Below are positions 13,300 through 22,042 of a stretch of DNA of 27,261 nucleotides, piece after piece; within the stretch, counting starts at the first letter, position 1; each line of letters begins with the position of its first letter. A model generated the notes under the pieces. It saw only the letters and a list, made by a program, of their open reading frames with translations. It did not search any database and was not told the origin of the DNA. The translations under genes and the position numbers were made by a program. Origin of the DNA: an uncultured Selenomonas sp. (GTDB taxonomy: Bacteria > Bacillota > Negativicutes > Selenomonadales > Selenomonadaceae); NCBI GenBank assembly GCA_905373085.1, contig CAJPRR010000012.1, positions 1 to 27,261 of the forward strand. The letters are read 5' to 3'.

Positions 13300-16136
13300 T
13301 TCGCATCCCTCTCAAAATTCTCTTCCAACAACGGCTTCAAAAACTTCCCTGTATACGAGGCCTTGACCTTCACGATGTCCTCGGGACGGCCTTCGGCGAC
13401 GATCGTGCCGCCGCCCGAGCCGCCCTCGGGGCCGAGATCGATGATGTGATCGGCCGTCTTGATGACGTCAAGATTGTGCTCGATGACGATGACCGTGTCG
13501 CCGCCGTCGACGAGGCGGTGCAGGATGCCGAGGAGCTTCGCGATGTCGGCGGTATGAAGTCCCGTCGTCGGCTCGTCGAGGATGTAGAGCGTGCGCCCCG
13601 TCGAGCGGCGTGCCAGCTCCGTCGCGAGCTTCACGCGCTGCGCCTCGCCGCCCGAGAGCGTCGTCGCGCTCTGCCCGAGTTTGATGTAGCCGAGTCCGAC
13701 GTCTTGGATGACCTTGAGTTTCGTCTCGATGCGCGGAATGTTCTTGAAGAACTCCACAGCTTCGTCAACCGTCATGGCGAGCACGTCGGCGATCGTCTTT
13801 CCCTTGTAGCGCACCTCAAGCGTCTCGCGATTGTACCGCGCCCCTTTGCAGACCTCGCACGGCACATAGACGTCGGGCAAAAAGTGCATCTCGATCTTGA
13901 TGATGCCGTCGCCGCGGCACGCCTCGCAGCGTCCGCCCTTGACGTTGAAGCTGAAGCGCCCGGGCTTGTAGCCGCGCATCTTCGCCTCCGTCGTCTGGCT
14001 GAAAAGCTGGCGGATGGCGTCGAATACGCCCGTGTACGTCGCAGGGTTCGAGCGCGGCGTACGCCCGATCGGCTGCTGGTCGATGTCGATGATCTTGTCG
14101 ACGTGCTCAAGGCCCAGAATCTTCTTGTGCTTGCCGGGCTTCCCCTTCGCATGGTAGAGCCTTGAGGCGACGCCCTTGTAGAGGATCTCGTTGACGAGCG
14201 TCGACTTGCCCGAGCCGGAAACGCCCGTAACGAGGATCAGCTCGCCCAAGGGGAACTTCACGCGCAGGTTCTTGAGGTTGTTCGCCGCCGCGCCGACGAT
14301 CTCGATGAAGTTGCCCGTGCCCGTCCGGCGGCGGCTCGGTACGGGGATGAACTTCTTCCGCGCGAGGTACTGCCCCGTGACGGAAGCGGCGACCTTCTTG
14401 ATCTCTTCCGCCGTGCCCTCGGCGACAACGCGCCCGCCAGCGGCTCCTGCACCGGGGCCGATGTCGATGATATGGTCGGCGGCGTACATCGTGTCCTCGT
14501 CATGCTCGACGACGATGAGCGTGTTGCCGAGATCGCGGAGATGCTGCAACGCCGCCAAGAGGCGATTATTGTCGCGCTGATGGAGTCCTATGCTCGGCTC
14601 GTCGAGGATGTAGAGCACGCCCATGAGTCCCGAGCCGATCTGCGTCGCCAGCCGTATGCGCTGCGCCTCGCCGCCCGAGAGCGTCCCTGCCGCACGCGAG
14701 AGCGTCAGATAGTCAAGCCCGACGTTCAAGAGGAAGCCGAGACGCGCGTGGATCTCCTTCAAGATCTGCGCGGCGATCTTCGCCTCGCGCTCCGAAAGCG
14801 AAAGCTTGGAGAAGAATTCATCGCATTCTCGAATCGTCAGCGCCGTGACCTCGGCGATGTTCTTGCCGCCGACCTTGACGGAAAGCACCTCGGGACGAAG
14901 ACGTGCGCCATGGCACGCAGGACACGGCGTGATCGTCATGTAGTTCTCGTAGTCCTCGCGCATCGCGTCCGTATCCGTCTCACGGTAGCGCCGCGCAAGC
15001 ATCGGCATGACGCCCTCGAAGGGCGAATGGTGCAGCTTGTACTCGCCGAACATGTTCTCATAGCCGAATTCGAACTTCTCCTCGCCCGTGCCATAGAGAA
15101 GAAGCTCCTGCACCTTCTTGTCCAAGTCGCGAAACGGCGTGTCGACCGTATAGCCGTAATGCTTGAGAACGGCCTCCATCTGGCAGTTCGCGTATGTGTT
15201 GAGGTTCTTGGAAAGCGGCGCGAAGACTCCCTCGGCAAGCGACAGCGAATCGTCGGGCACGACGAGTTCCAGGTCAAACTCCATGTTGCTGCCGAGGCCG
15301 CTGCACGTCGGGCATGCGCCGTAGGGGCTGTTGAACGAGAACATGCGCGGCGTGATCTCGGGCAGGCTGATGCCGCAGTCGATGCACGCGAAGTTCTCGC
15401 TGAACATCAGAAGCTCGCCGTCGATGATCTGCACGTAGACGACGCCCTCGCCCATCTTCAGAGCCGTCTCCAAGGAATCGGCGAGCCGCTGCTCCATGCC
15501 TTCTCGCACGACGAGGCGGTCGACGACGACCTCGATCGTATGCTTCTTCGCCTTGTCAAGGCGGATCTCTTCACCAAGGTCGATGACCTCGCCGTCGATG
15601 CGCACGCGCACATAGCCCTCGCGGCGAATGCGGTCGAGAACCCTCTTGTGCTCGCCCTTCTTGCCGCGCACGATCTGCGCCATGACGAGGAGCTTCGTGC
15701 GCTCGGGCAAGGCCTCAAGCTTGTCCATCATCTGATCGACCGTCTGCTGCGCAATGGGCTTGCCGCACTTCGGACAATGCGGGCGGCCGGCGCGCGCGAA
15801 CATCAAGCGCATGTAGTCGTAGATCTCCGTCACCGTGCCGACCGTCGAGCGCGGGTTGCGGCTCGTCGTCTTCTGGTCGATGGAAATCGCCGGCGAAAGC
15901 CCCTCGATGTTGTCGACGTCGGGCTTGTCCATCTGACCGAGGAACTGCCTCGCATAGGACGACAGCGACTCCACATAGCGCCTCTGCCCCTCGGCGTAGA
16001 TCGTATCAAAGGCGAGAGAGGACTTGCCCGATCCCGAAAGCCCCGTGACGACGACGAGCTTGTCGCGCGGAATCTCCACGTCGATATTCTTCAGGTTGTG
16101 GGCGCGAGCGCCCTGTATGCGAATCACATTCTCCAT
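13296..16136 (-). CDS. uvrA: Excinuclease ABC subunit A
   Basis: UvrA, the damage-recognition ATPase of nucleotide excision repair, works in the cytoplasm with UvrB and UvrC. Two ABC modules are seen: Walker A GLSGSGKSS near residue 33 and GVSGSGKST near 640, with signatures LSGGEAQRIRLA near 490 and LSGGEAQRVKLA near 830. Zinc-binding CxxC pairs occur in CPKCGKP, CIDC, CPTCSG, CPACHG and CEACRG/CEVCKG. The length of about 946 residues is normal. The ATG at 16136 gives the common UvrA start MENVIRI. A TTG one codon earlier (16139) is better spaced (7 bp) from GGAGG, so either may be used. No uvrB is next to it in this window. Confidence 0.97.
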   Translation of the reverse strand: MENVIRIQGARAHNLKNIDVEIPRDKLVVVTGLSGSGKSSLAFDTIYAEGQRRYVESLSSYARQFLGQMDKPDVDNIEGLSPAISIDQKTTSRNPRSTVGTVTEIYDYMRLMFARAGRPHCPKCGKPIAQQTVDQMMDKLEALPERTKLLVMAQIVRGKKGEHKRVLDRIRREGYVRVRIDGEVIDLGEEIRLDKAKKHTIEVVVDRLVVREGMEQRLADSLETALKMGEGVVYVQIIDGELLMFSENFACIDCGISLPEITPRMFSFNSPYGACPTCSGLGSNMEFDLELVVPDDSLSLAEGVFAPLSKNLNTYANCQMEAVLKHYGYTVDTPFRDLDKKVQELLLYGTGEEKFEFGYENMFGEYKLHHSPFEGVMPMLARRYRETDTDAMREDYENYMTITPCPACHGARLRPEVLSVKVGGKNIAEVTALTIRECDEFFSKLSLSEREAKIAAQILKEIHARLGFLLNVGLDYLTLSRAAGTLSGGEAQRIRLATQIGSGLMGVLYILDEPSIGLHQRDNNRLLAALQHLRDLGNTLIVVEHDEDTMYAADHIIDIGPGAGAAGGRVVAEGTAEEIKKVAASVTGQYLARKKFIPVPSRRRTGTGNFIEIVGAAANNLKNLRVKFPLGELILVTGVSGSGKSTLVNEILYKGVASRLYHAKGKPGKHKKILGLEHVDKIIDIDQQPIGRTPRSNPATYTGVFDAIRQLFSQTTEAKMRGYKPGRFSFNVKGGRCEACRGDGIIKIEMHFLPDVYVPCEVCKGARYNRETLEVRYKGKTIADVLAMTVDEAVEFFKNIPRIETKLKVIQDVGLGYIKLGQSATTLSGGEAQRVKLATELARRSTGRTLYILDEPTTGLHTADIAKLLGILHRLVDGGDTVIVIEHNLDVIKTADHIIDLGPEGGSGGGTIVAEGRPEDIVKVKASYTGKFLKPLLEENFERDAK

Positions 16137-16166
16137 CAATCATGTTCCTCCGTTCAGCTTCTCCCC

Positions 16167-16195
16167 ATTATATAGAAAAAGACTTCATTTGTCAC
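16167..16195 (-). promoter_or_regulatory. Promoter of uvrA-brnQ
   Basis: GTGACA (16190-16195), a 17-bp spacer and a perfect TATAAT (16167-16172), about 30 bp before the uvrA start. I see no clear LexA/DinR-type operator in this short region. Confidence 0.8.
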
Positions 16196-16288
16196 CAATA
16201 TTTCCTGGTCACGATGTTCTCGGCGAAAAATTCTTTCCGCCCGAACCTCGCCACGAGCCTTGGCGGCGCAATACCATGTGCGAGACAA

Positions 16289-16340
16289 GAAAAGCAGGCT
16301 GCCCCTGGCTGACCTTTCAGCCAAGGGCAGTCTGCTTTTC
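16289..16340 (-). terminator. Terminator after rsmI
   Basis: A long imperfect hairpin pairs GAAAAGCAG with CTGCTTTTC at its outer ends and CTGCCC/GGGCAG and TGGCTGA/TCAGCCA inside. On the minus strand the stem runs into TTTTC. It lies just after the rsmI stop and closes the yaaR-holB-ricT-rsmI unit. Confidence 0.8.
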
Positions 16341-16346
16341 CTGCCT

Positions 16347-17228
16347 TCACTTTTCCAGCAAGGCCTGATACACGTCGCGGCGGCTCAGATGAAGGCGTCT
16401 CGCGGCTTCGCGCATGGCTTCCTTCTTCGTCCTGCCCTCTTCCATGAACTGCACGACAAGCTCCTGCGGCGTCTCCTGCGGCACACTTTCCGGCGCTTCG
16501 CCCTCTGCGCCTGCGACGACGAGGACAAATTCGCCGCGTGGCTCTTCCTCGCTGTAGTGCGCGAGAAGGCCGGCGAGCGTGCCGCGCCGAAACTCTTCGT
16601 AGCGCTTCGTAAGCTCGCGTGCGGCTGCCGCAGGCCGCGCTCCGCCGAGAGCGGCGACAAGAGCCTTGAGCGTATCCTTCAGATGGTGCGGCGCCTCGTA
16701 GAAGATGAGCGTATCCCTTCGCGCGGCGACTTCAGTGAGAAGCTCGCCGCGCTTCGCCGCCGTGCGCGGCAAAAAGCCGACGAAGGTGAATCGCCGCGTG
16801 TCAAGTCCCGAGCAGATGAGCGCCGAGAGGGCGGCGTTCGCGCCGGGCAGCGGCGACACGCGGACGCCGGCGGCGACGGCGAGCGCGGCGAGATGGCTGC
16901 CGGGGTCGGCGATGCCGGGCAGCCCCGCATCGCTGACGCAGACGAGGTCGTTCCCTGCGAGCAGGAAATCCACGAGGCGCGGTCCCTTCTCAAGCTTGTT
17001 GTGCTCATGGTAGCTGAGGAGGCGCGTGTGGATGTCGTATCGTGCGAGAAGCTTGCGCGTATGGCGCGTGTCTTCGGCCGCGATCAGCGGCGCTTCCTTG
17101 AGAATCCTCACGGCACGCAGCGTCATGTCCTCAAGATTGCCAATGGGCGTCGCCGCGAGGTAGAGCATGCCCTTTGCGTGCCGAGCTTCCTTCGACGGCG
17201 TTCTCCGCGCCTCTTCCGTGCGCCCCAT
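16347..17228 (-). CDS. rsmI: 16S rRNA 2'-O-ribose C1402 methyltransferase RsmI
   Basis: A 293-residue tetrapyrrole-methylase-fold enzyme that uses S-adenosylmethionine to methylate the ribose of C1402 in 16S rRNA. Family landmarks are LYLAATPIGNLEDMTLRA at about 22-39, AAEDTRHTRKLL, SYHEHN, VSDAGLPGIADPG near 99-111, the LPGANA motif and RRFTFVGFLPR. A C-terminal helical domain (KKEAMREAARRLHLSRRDVY) is present as usual. The ATG at 17228 follows the ricT stop directly (TAGATG), which suggests coupled translation. It adds a basic 20-residue extension before the usual family start at 17168, where the ribosome-binding site is weak. The yaaR-holB-ricT-rsmI order resembles that of Bacillus and Clostridia. 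Confidence 0.95.
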   Translation of the reverse strand: MGRTEEARRTPSKEARHAKGMLYLAATPIGNLEDMTLRAVRILKEAPLIAAEDTRHTRKLLARYDIHTRLLSYHEHNKLEKGPRLVDFLLAGNDLVCVSDAGLPGIADPGSHLAALAVAAGVRVSPLPGANAALSALICSGLDTRRFTFVGFLPRTAAKRGELLTEVAARRDTLIFYEAPHHLKDTLKALVAALGGARPAAAARELTKRYEEFRRGTLAGLLAHYSEEEPRGEFVLVVAGAEGEAPESVPQETPQELVVQFMEEGRTKKEAMREAARRLHLSRRDVYQALLEK

Positions 17229-18053
17229 CTACGCCTTGTCCCCCTTTTCTACGGCAACGATGTCCTCCCACGCTGCCACGAGCGTCTTGTGCGAGTCAAG
17301 CAGAATCGTCGCCGTGCGCCGCTGCGCATTGAGCGAGATGACCTTGCCCTCGCCTTCCGCCGACGCGACGCGGCTGCCCTGCTTCGGCGGCTTCGGACGG
17401 CGCTTGGGGCAGCCCTTCTTGTAGTCCGAGCACTCATACTTGAGGCAGCACATGAGCCTGCCGCATATGCCCGAGATCTTCGTCGGATTCAGCGAGAGGT
17501 TCTGCTCCTTCGCCATGCGGATGGACACAGGCTCGAAGTCGCCGAGGAACATCGAGCAGCACAGCGGCCTGCCGCAGCAGCCCATGCCGCCCATGAGCTT
17601 CGCCTCGTCACGCACGCCGATCTGTCTGAGCTCGATGCGCGTGCGGAACACCGAGGCGAGATCCTTGACGAGTTCACGGAAGTCGATGCGCCCGTCCGCC
17701 GTAAAGTAGAAGACGATCTTGTTCAAGTCGAACGTGCACTCGACATCGACAAGCTTCATCGGCAGGCCGTGCAGCTTGATCTTTTTCTCGCAGACCTTGA
17801 ACGCATCTTTTTCCTTGTGATGGTTTTCTTCGACCTTACGCAGATCTTGTTCCGTCGCCTTGCGCTGCACCGTCTTCAAGGGCTGAGATCCGTTTTCCTC
17901 CGCCTCGCGCGGTCCTAGGACGACACGTCCGCATTCCATGCCGCGCACCGTCTCGACGATGACCTCGTCGCCGATCGCAAGTTCGCATTTCCCGGGGCGG
18001 AAATAATAGATTTTGCCCGCCTTCTTGAAGCGGACGCCCACAATCGTCTGCAA
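17229..18053 (-). CDS. ricT: PSP1-domain regulatory protein RicT (YaaT)
   Basis: From the preferred TTG start the protein has 274 residues and begins QTIVGVRFKKAGKIYYF, the normal start of this family. The PSP1 domain occupies the central part. Diagnostic cysteine clusters are GGMGCCGRPLCCS and GICGRLMCCLKYEC with a later Cys in KKGCPKR; in Bacillus these Cys-rich motifs bind an iron-sulphur cluster in the RicA-RicF-RicT complex. That complex affects RNase Y, phosphorelay and mRNA maturation. RicA and RicF are not in this window. The TTG at 18053 has AAGGAGG at good spacing. The frame extends to an ATG at 18092, but that codon lies in a terminator loop. The stop directly abuts the rsmI start. 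Confidence 0.93.
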   Translation of the reverse strand: MQTIVGVRFKKAGKIYYFRPGKCELAIGDEVIVETVRGMECGRVVLGPREAEENGSQPLKTVQRKATEQDLRKVEENHHKEKDAFKVCEKKIKLHGLPMKLVDVECTFDLNKIVFYFTADGRIDFRELVKDLASVFRTRIELRQIGVRDEAKLMGGMGCCGRPLCCSMFLGDFEPVSIRMAKEQNLSLNPTKISGICGRLMCCLKYECSDYKKGCPKRRPKPPKQGSRVASAEGEGKVISLNAQRRTATILLDSHKTLVAAWEDIVAVEKGDKA

Positions 18054-18073
18054 GCCCTTGCCTCCTTCATCTA

Positions 18074-18103
18074 TAAAAGGCGCGGCCTTCATCTCGGCCG
18101 CGC
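18074..18103 (-). terminator. Hairpin terminator or attenuator between holB and ricT
   Basis: GCGCGGCC (18096-18103 on the minus strand) pairs with GGCCGCGC (18080-18087) around an 8-nt loop, followed by CTTTTAT. It sits within the cluster, 25 bp after holB and 27 bp before the ricT start, so it probably reduces rather than abolishes ricT-rsmI expression; I see no clear ricT promoter downstream of it. Confidence 0.65.
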
Positions 18104-18127
18104 ATAAACATCCCGGATCCTTTTCGC

Positions 18128-19126
18128 CTATGCGTCCCGAAGGCGCAGCAGCAGCCCCTCGAACACAAGGCGTGCACTCGCGTTGCTTTGAAGCCGCCTG
18201 AGCGCCTCGCGCACGAGGCCGAGCTGGGAAAAGACGCGCCCCTCGGGAAAATCCGCGAGCGCATGCGCCAGCTCTCCTCGCCTTTCCTCATGGCAGAGCG
18301 CGCCGCCTCCCGCAAGAAGCACGAGCATGTCGCGAAGAAGGCGGGAAAGCGCGAGCAACCAGTCCTCGGCACGCTCGCGCGGCAGCTTTCCAAGCTCTTC
18401 CGCCTTTGCCCAAAGGGCGAACAAATCAAGCGCGGAAAGCGAAAAGAGCGTGTGCGCCGCATCATCTATGATATGCAGCCCGTCCTCTTCGAGGAGGAGC
18501 AGGGCATGGCCGATGCTGCCGTCCGCCGCTGCGGCAAGCGCATGCGCCTTCGCGCTTTCCACGCCTCGCGCGAGAAGCGCCCTTTGAATCGTCTCGGGAG
18601 AGAGCGCACCGAAGTGCATGTCACGCACGCGCGAGAGAATCGTCGGCAGAAGCGCCGCACGCTTCGCCGTCACGAGCAGGAAGAAGACTGCACCCTGCGG
18701 CTCTTCCAAGGTCTTCAAGAGGCTGTTCGCCGCCGCCTCGTTCATCGCATCGGCGTCGTCCACAAGGACGACGAAGCGCCCCGAAAGGAGCGGTCTTCGC
18801 GCGATCTTTTTCTCAATCTCACGCACGGCTTCGATGCGCAGGACGCGCGTGCCCTTGCCGCGGCTCTCAGGCGCCGCCTCGATGCAGTCGGGATGCGTGC
18901 CCGCGAGGAAGGCGCGGCACGAAGGGCAGACGCCGCACGGCGCATCCTCCCTGCCGCACAGCAAGGCTGCGGCCAAGATGCGCGCGGCCTTCCTCTTTCC
19001 CACGCCGGAAAGCCCCGAGAAGAGGAGCGCATGGGGCAGACGGCCGCCCTGCAGCATGCGCCGCAGCCTTTCGATATTCCCTTCGTGCCCGAGAACGTCC
19101 TGCCACGAGAGCGATTCCGCCATCAC
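18128..19126 (-). CDS. holB: DNA polymerase III delta' subunit
   Basis: A 332-residue AAA+ clamp-loader subunit. The N-terminal part shows LPHALLFSGLSGVGKRKAA with a P-loop-like GLSGVGKR at about 39-46; the usual Ser/Thr after the lysine is Arg, as expected for a delta' subunit that may not hydrolyse ATP. A zinc module with four cysteines (CGRED-PCGVCPSC) lies near 57-69. A Walker B-like VVLVDDADAM is near 119-128, NSLLKTLEEP near 134, and LPTILSRVR is the SRC-like motif. Three C-terminal helices form the collar domain. The start overlaps the yaaR stop by 4 bp, so the pair is translationally coupled, as in Bacillus. Confidence 0.93.
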   Translation of the reverse strand: MMAESLSWQDVLGHEGNIERLRRMLQGGRLPHALLFSGLSGVGKRKAARILAAALLCGREDAPCGVCPSCRAFLAGTHPDCIEAAPESRGKGTRVLRIEAVREIEKKIARRPLLSGRFVVLVDDADAMNEAAANSLLKTLEEPQGAVFFLLVTAKRAALLPTILSRVRDMHFGALSPETIQRALLARGVESAKAHALAAAADGSIGHALLLLEEDGLHIIDDAAHTLFSLSALDLFALWAKAEELGKLPRERAEDWLLALSRLLRDMLVLLAGGGALCHEERRGELAHALADFPEGRVFSQLGLVREALRRLQSNASARLVFEGLLLRLRDA

Positions 19127-19575
19127 ATGTAGAGATCGACGAGCATGCCGCGAATCGCATCGTGGCTCGCCACGATGTCCAAGGCGTCCGTCTGACCCGT
19201 GCGGATCTTCTCCGCCATCTCTTCGAGCTTTCGGTCGATCTTGCGCACCGTCGTGTAGACCTTCTGCCGGCCCATGCGATCCCAGCCTGCCTGCACATGA
19301 AGCCGGTACATGCGCCCGACCGCCTCGTCGACGAAATCCTTGACGAGATCGCGGTACGCCTTCAGCTCATCGTACGTCGGCGTATTCGTAAGACGTGCAC
19401 CCTGCTTGTCAATCTTCTTCAGGATTTCCTGCAGCTGGCGATCGGAAAACGCCGCATGCTGATCGGCAAGCTCCGTCCCGAAGTCCGCATCACTGCGCGA
19501 AGGTTCATGCACGGCGACATCGCGCTCAAGGGTTTGCAGCGCAGAGCGCTGCGCGCTCAAGGCATCTATCTTCAT
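19123..19575 (-). CDS. yaaR: YaaR family protein (DUF327)
   Basis: A 150-residue helical protein of the YaaR/DUF327 family. The C-terminus is the most diagnostic part: KVYTTVRKIDRKLEEM and a final IRGMLVDLY, together with the central TYDELKAYRDLVKDFVDEA. The function is not established; the gene is conserved directly upstream of holB in Firmicutes, so a link to replication or to the downstream RicT/RsmI is possible but unproven. The ATG at 19575 is preferred. The frame allows a GTG at 19590 with AAGG overlapping it, so the true start is uncertain by five codons. A promoter precedes it. Confidence 0.88.
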   Translation of the reverse strand: MKIDALSAQRSALQTLERDVAVHEPSRSDADFGTELADQHAAFSDRQLQEILKKIDKQGARLTNTPTYDELKAYRDLVKDFVDEAVGRMYRLHVQAGWDRMGRQKVYTTVRKIDRKLEEMAEKIRTGQTDALDIVASHDAIRGMLVDLYM

Positions 19576-19620
19576 AAATTCACAAGCCACCTTCCGCCTG
19601 CACTTTTTGACTCTCCTTGA

Positions 19621-19649
19621 ATTATAAAGGTTTTTTCATTTTCGCGCAA
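19621..19649 (-). promoter_or_regulatory. Promoter of yaaR-holB(-ricT-rsmI)
   Basis: TTGCGC (19644-19649), a 17-bp spacer and a perfect TATAAT (19621-19626), 45 bp before the yaaR start. It marks the border between the cell-envelope cluster and the yaaR cluster; no convincing terminator was seen after the upstream acyltransferase. Confidence 0.7.
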
Positions 19650-19687
19650 GAAGGAGGTCAAGAAATCTCGGAAGCCGTCCGCGCCGC

Positions 19688-20554
19688 CTAAAATTCCTCG
19701 CGCATCGACTTCCAGCGATCGTGCAGCCAGAACCATTCCTCGGGATGCTCGCGGATGTGCTGTTCCAAAATGCGGTTGACTGCCTGTTCGGCCGTGCGGA
19801 CGTCGTTGCGCTTGTCCTTCGTGTTCGGCACCTCGACGGGCGCGTGAAGGATGATCTTGTGCGTGCCGTCCTTCTTTCGCGTGATGCAGCCGGGGATGAC
19901 GCCGATTCCTGCCGAGCGCGCCATCGCAGCGGGACCCGGCACGCAGTTCGTCGGCTTGCCGAAAAAATCGAGCACGACGCCGTCGTGCCGGTTCGTATCC
20001 TGGTCGGCGAGAAGGCCGACGACCCAGCCTTCCTTCATCATGCGGAACATTTCGCGCACGTCGTCCTTGTAGATGATGTGCATGCCGACGAGACGGCGAT
20101 ACTCGTTGATGAAGCGATCCATCGCCGCATCCCTCTGGCGCATGGCGACGCCGATAATTGGAAATCCTGCCGAAGCAAGTGCGCCGCCCATAAGCTCCCA
20201 GTTGCCCGCGTGCGCCGTGGCGATGACCGCGCCCCTGCCCTTGGAGAGGACGCCTTCCAGGTGCTCTTTTCCCTCGATCTCGACGTATTCCGCCATGCGG
20301 CGCATGATGACGGGGAAGCGCAGAACCTCGAAAAGCATCGGACCGAAGCGCACGGCGCTTTCCTTGGCGATGCGCTCCGACTCCCGCTCGTCCGTCCCGA
20401 GGCACATGGCTACCTGAGAGGCCGCGAGCTTCTTTCTGCGCACGGGCAGAAAAGGCCAGAGGGCGAGCGCCAGAGCGCGTCCCAAACGATCGCAGAAGCG
20501 CCCGGGAAGAAGGCAGACGATGCGGCTCAAGAAGCGCACGAGGTGGTACGTCAT
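19688..20554 (-). CDS. Lipid A biosynthesis acyltransferase, LpxL/HtrB family
   Basis: A 288-residue inner-membrane acyltransferase. The catalytic HX4(D/E) motif is HAGNWE, His115 and Glu120, preceded by a conserved GRGAVIAT segment. Other family elements are LLADQDTN near 190 and GPAAMARSAG near 213, with PEEWFWLHDRWK near the end. A hydrophobic segment at about 5-40 anchors it. Family members add a secondary acyl chain to Kdo-lipid IVA. It could also be an acyltransferase of a neighbouring lipid in this family. The ATG at 20554 overlaps the lpxD stop as ATGA. An upstream extension of 32 codons in frame lies inside lpxD and is rejected. It is probably the last gene of the cluster. Confidence 0.92.
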   Translation of the reverse strand: MTYHLVRFLSRIVCLLPGRFCDRLGRALALALWPFLPVRRKKLAASQVAMCLGTDERESERIAKESAVRFGPMLFEVLRFPVIMRRMAEYVEIEGKEHLEGVLSKGRGAVIATAHAGNWELMGGALASAGFPIIGVAMRQRDAAMDRFINEYRRLVGMHIIYKDDVREMFRMMKEGWVVGLLADQDTNRHDGVVLDFFGKPTNCVPGPAAMARSAGIGVIPGCITRKKDGTHKIILHAPVEVPNTKDKRNDVRTAEQAVNRILEQHIREHPEEWFWLHDRWKSMREEF

Positions 20555-21573
20555 GCCTTCGTTTCCTTCTTTTCGAGCATCTTTTCGAGCTGCTTGACCT
20601 TCTTGACGAGATCGGGCAGACGCTTCATCGCCGCCTGCATGCGCAGCCATTCCTGATGGCTCTGCACGGGGAAGCCCGCGCAGAACACGCCCTCGGGCAT
20701 GTCGCCGATGATGCCTGAACGCGCCGCGTAGACGGAATGCCCGCCGATGTGGATGTGTCCGACCGTGCCGACCTGCCCGCCGAAGGTCACATTCGCCCCT
20801 GTCGTCGTCGAGCCGGAGATGCCCGTCTGCGCGACGATGAGGTTTCCCTCGCCGATCTTGCAGTTGTGGCCGATATGGACGAGATTGTCGATCTTCGTGC
20901 CGCGTCCGATGACGGTCGATCCCGTCGTCGCGCGGTCGATGCCGACATGCGAGCCGATCTCGACGTCGTCCTCGACGACGACGTTGCCGACCTGCGGCAC
21001 CTTCGTATGCACGCCGTTCGCCGTCGTGAAGCCAAAGCCGTCGGAGCCGACGACCGAATTCGCATGAAGCACGCAGCGCTTGCCGACGCGGCAGCGCTCG
21101 CGCACCGTGACGCTCGCGTAGAGGACGCTCTTCTCGCCGATTTCGGCGTACTGCCCGACGTAAGCATGCGGATAGAGGACGGCGCCGGCCGCGACCTTCG
21201 CATGCTCGTCGACGACGGCAAACGGCAGAATCTTCGCCCCCGGCGCCACCTCGGCGCTCTTCGCCACGAAAGCCTGAGGACTGACGCCCGCGGGAATATG
21301 CAGCGGCGGCGTGAAAAGCTCCAAAAGCTTTGCGAAGGCGGCGCGCGGATCTTTCACATGGACAGCAGGCAGCGGAAAGTCCTGCACATCCTCGGGCAGG
21401 AGGACGGCGGCTGCCTGCGAGGCCTTCGCCTCCTCGATATGGGGCGGCGCCGCGAAGGTGATCTCCGTCCTGCCCGCCGCTTCGATGTTCGTCGCGCCCG
21501 TGATGATGACGCCTTCATCGCCCGCCAGACGTCCGTTCAGAAAGCGCGCGACTTCACCCAGTGTTTTTTCCAT
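20551..21573 (-). CDS. lpxD: UDP-3-O-acylglucosamine N-acyltransferase LpxD
   Basis: A 340-residue enzyme of lipid A synthesis that moves a 3-hydroxyacyl chain from acyl carrier protein to UDP-3-O-acylglucosamine in the cytoplasm. The N-terminal UDP-binding domain spans about 1-95. A left-handed beta-helix of hexapeptide repeats spans about 100-290, with the catalytic histidine in HIGHNCKIG (His236) and GSDGFGF near 177. The C-terminal helix (about 305-340) is rich in Lys and Leu. The length is normal. GAGGAAAG precedes the ATG by a few bases and overlaps the end of the upstream OmpH-like lipoprotein gene, 9 bp away. This gene is direct evidence of an LPS-bearing envelope. Confidence 0.97.
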   Translation of the reverse strand: MEKTLGEVARFLNGRLAGDEGVIITGATNIEAAGRTEITFAAPPHIEEAKASQAAAVLLPEDVQDFPLPAVHVKDPRAAFAKLLELFTPPLHIPAGVSPQAFVAKSAEVAPGAKILPFAVVDEHAKVAAGAVLYPHAYVGQYAEIGEKSVLYASVTVRERCRVGKRCVLHANSVVGSDGFGFTTANGVHTKVPQVGNVVVEDDVEIGSHVGIDRATTGSTVIGRGTKIDNLVHIGHNCKIGEGNLIVAQTGISGSTTTGANVTFGGQVGTVGHIHIGGHSVYAARSGIIGDMPEGVFCAGFPVQSHQEWLRMQAAMKRLPDLVKKVKQLEKMLEKKETKA

Positions 21574-21582
21574 GGTCTTTCC

Positions 21583-22026
21583 TCACTGAAGGGCCTTGAT
21601 CACATCGTCGGTAATATCCGTGCCGCCGAGATGAACGAGCTTCTGCTCCTCCAGATTGGGCAGGACGGCATCCAGTTTCTTCGTGCGCGCGATCTCGCCG
21701 ACAGCCGTCTGCAGCTTGATCGTCTTCTGCTGTTCGTAGATGCTCGCCGTCTGCTGCATCTTGCCCATCACCTGCTGCTGCGCCTTCTGCAGCTCCTCGG
21801 GCGGCGCACCCTGCGCCTGCTTCGCCTTCAGTTCCTCCTGCGCCTGCTGCTGCGCTTCTTCCATCTTCGATTTCATCTCGGCGTCGATGCTCATGATGGC
21901 CGGAGCTTCCTTCTCGACGCGGCTCGGATCGACATAGCCGATCTCCGCCTTGCCGCATCCCGCTGCGAGCGTCATGACGGCGAAGAGGCCTGCGGTCAGC
22001 GCCATGCGCTTCTTGTTCTGCTTCAT
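21583..22026 (-). CDS. OmpH/Skp-like lipoprotein
   Basis: A 147-residue exported protein. Its signal ends in a lipobox LAAGC with the acylated cysteine at 24. The mature part starts with an IGYVD strand, has Gln/Glu/Lys/Ala-rich coiled-coil tentacles at about 40-100, and closes with a strand and the motif GGTDITDDVIKAL. This layout is that of OmpH/Skp periplasmic chaperones, but with a lipid anchor. Skp proteins hold unfolded outer-membrane proteins for BamA. It shares the end motif with the OmpH gene at 23196. It lies 16 bp after the anchored coiled-coil gene and 9 bp before lpxD. Confidence 0.88.
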   Translation of the reverse strand: MKQNKKRMALTAGLFAVMTLAAGCGKAEIGYVDPSRVEKEAPAIMSIDAEMKSKMEEAQQQAQEELKAKQAQGAPPEELQKAQQQVMGKMQQTASIYEQQKTIKLQTAVGEIARTKKLDAVLPNLEEQKLVHLGGTDITDDVIKALQ

Positions 22027-22042
22027 GATGTTTCACTTCTTT

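Noticed and set aside
14472..16175. Plus-strand frame of about 567 codons opposite uvrA
   Set aside because: A shadow of a certain UvrA; the composition is Arg/Asp/Ala/His-biased and no motif is seen.
20555..20650. 32-codon N-terminal extension of the lipid A acyltransferase
   Set aside because: It lies inside lpxD in another frame and is hydrophilic. The ATG that overlaps the lpxD stop gives the usual family start.
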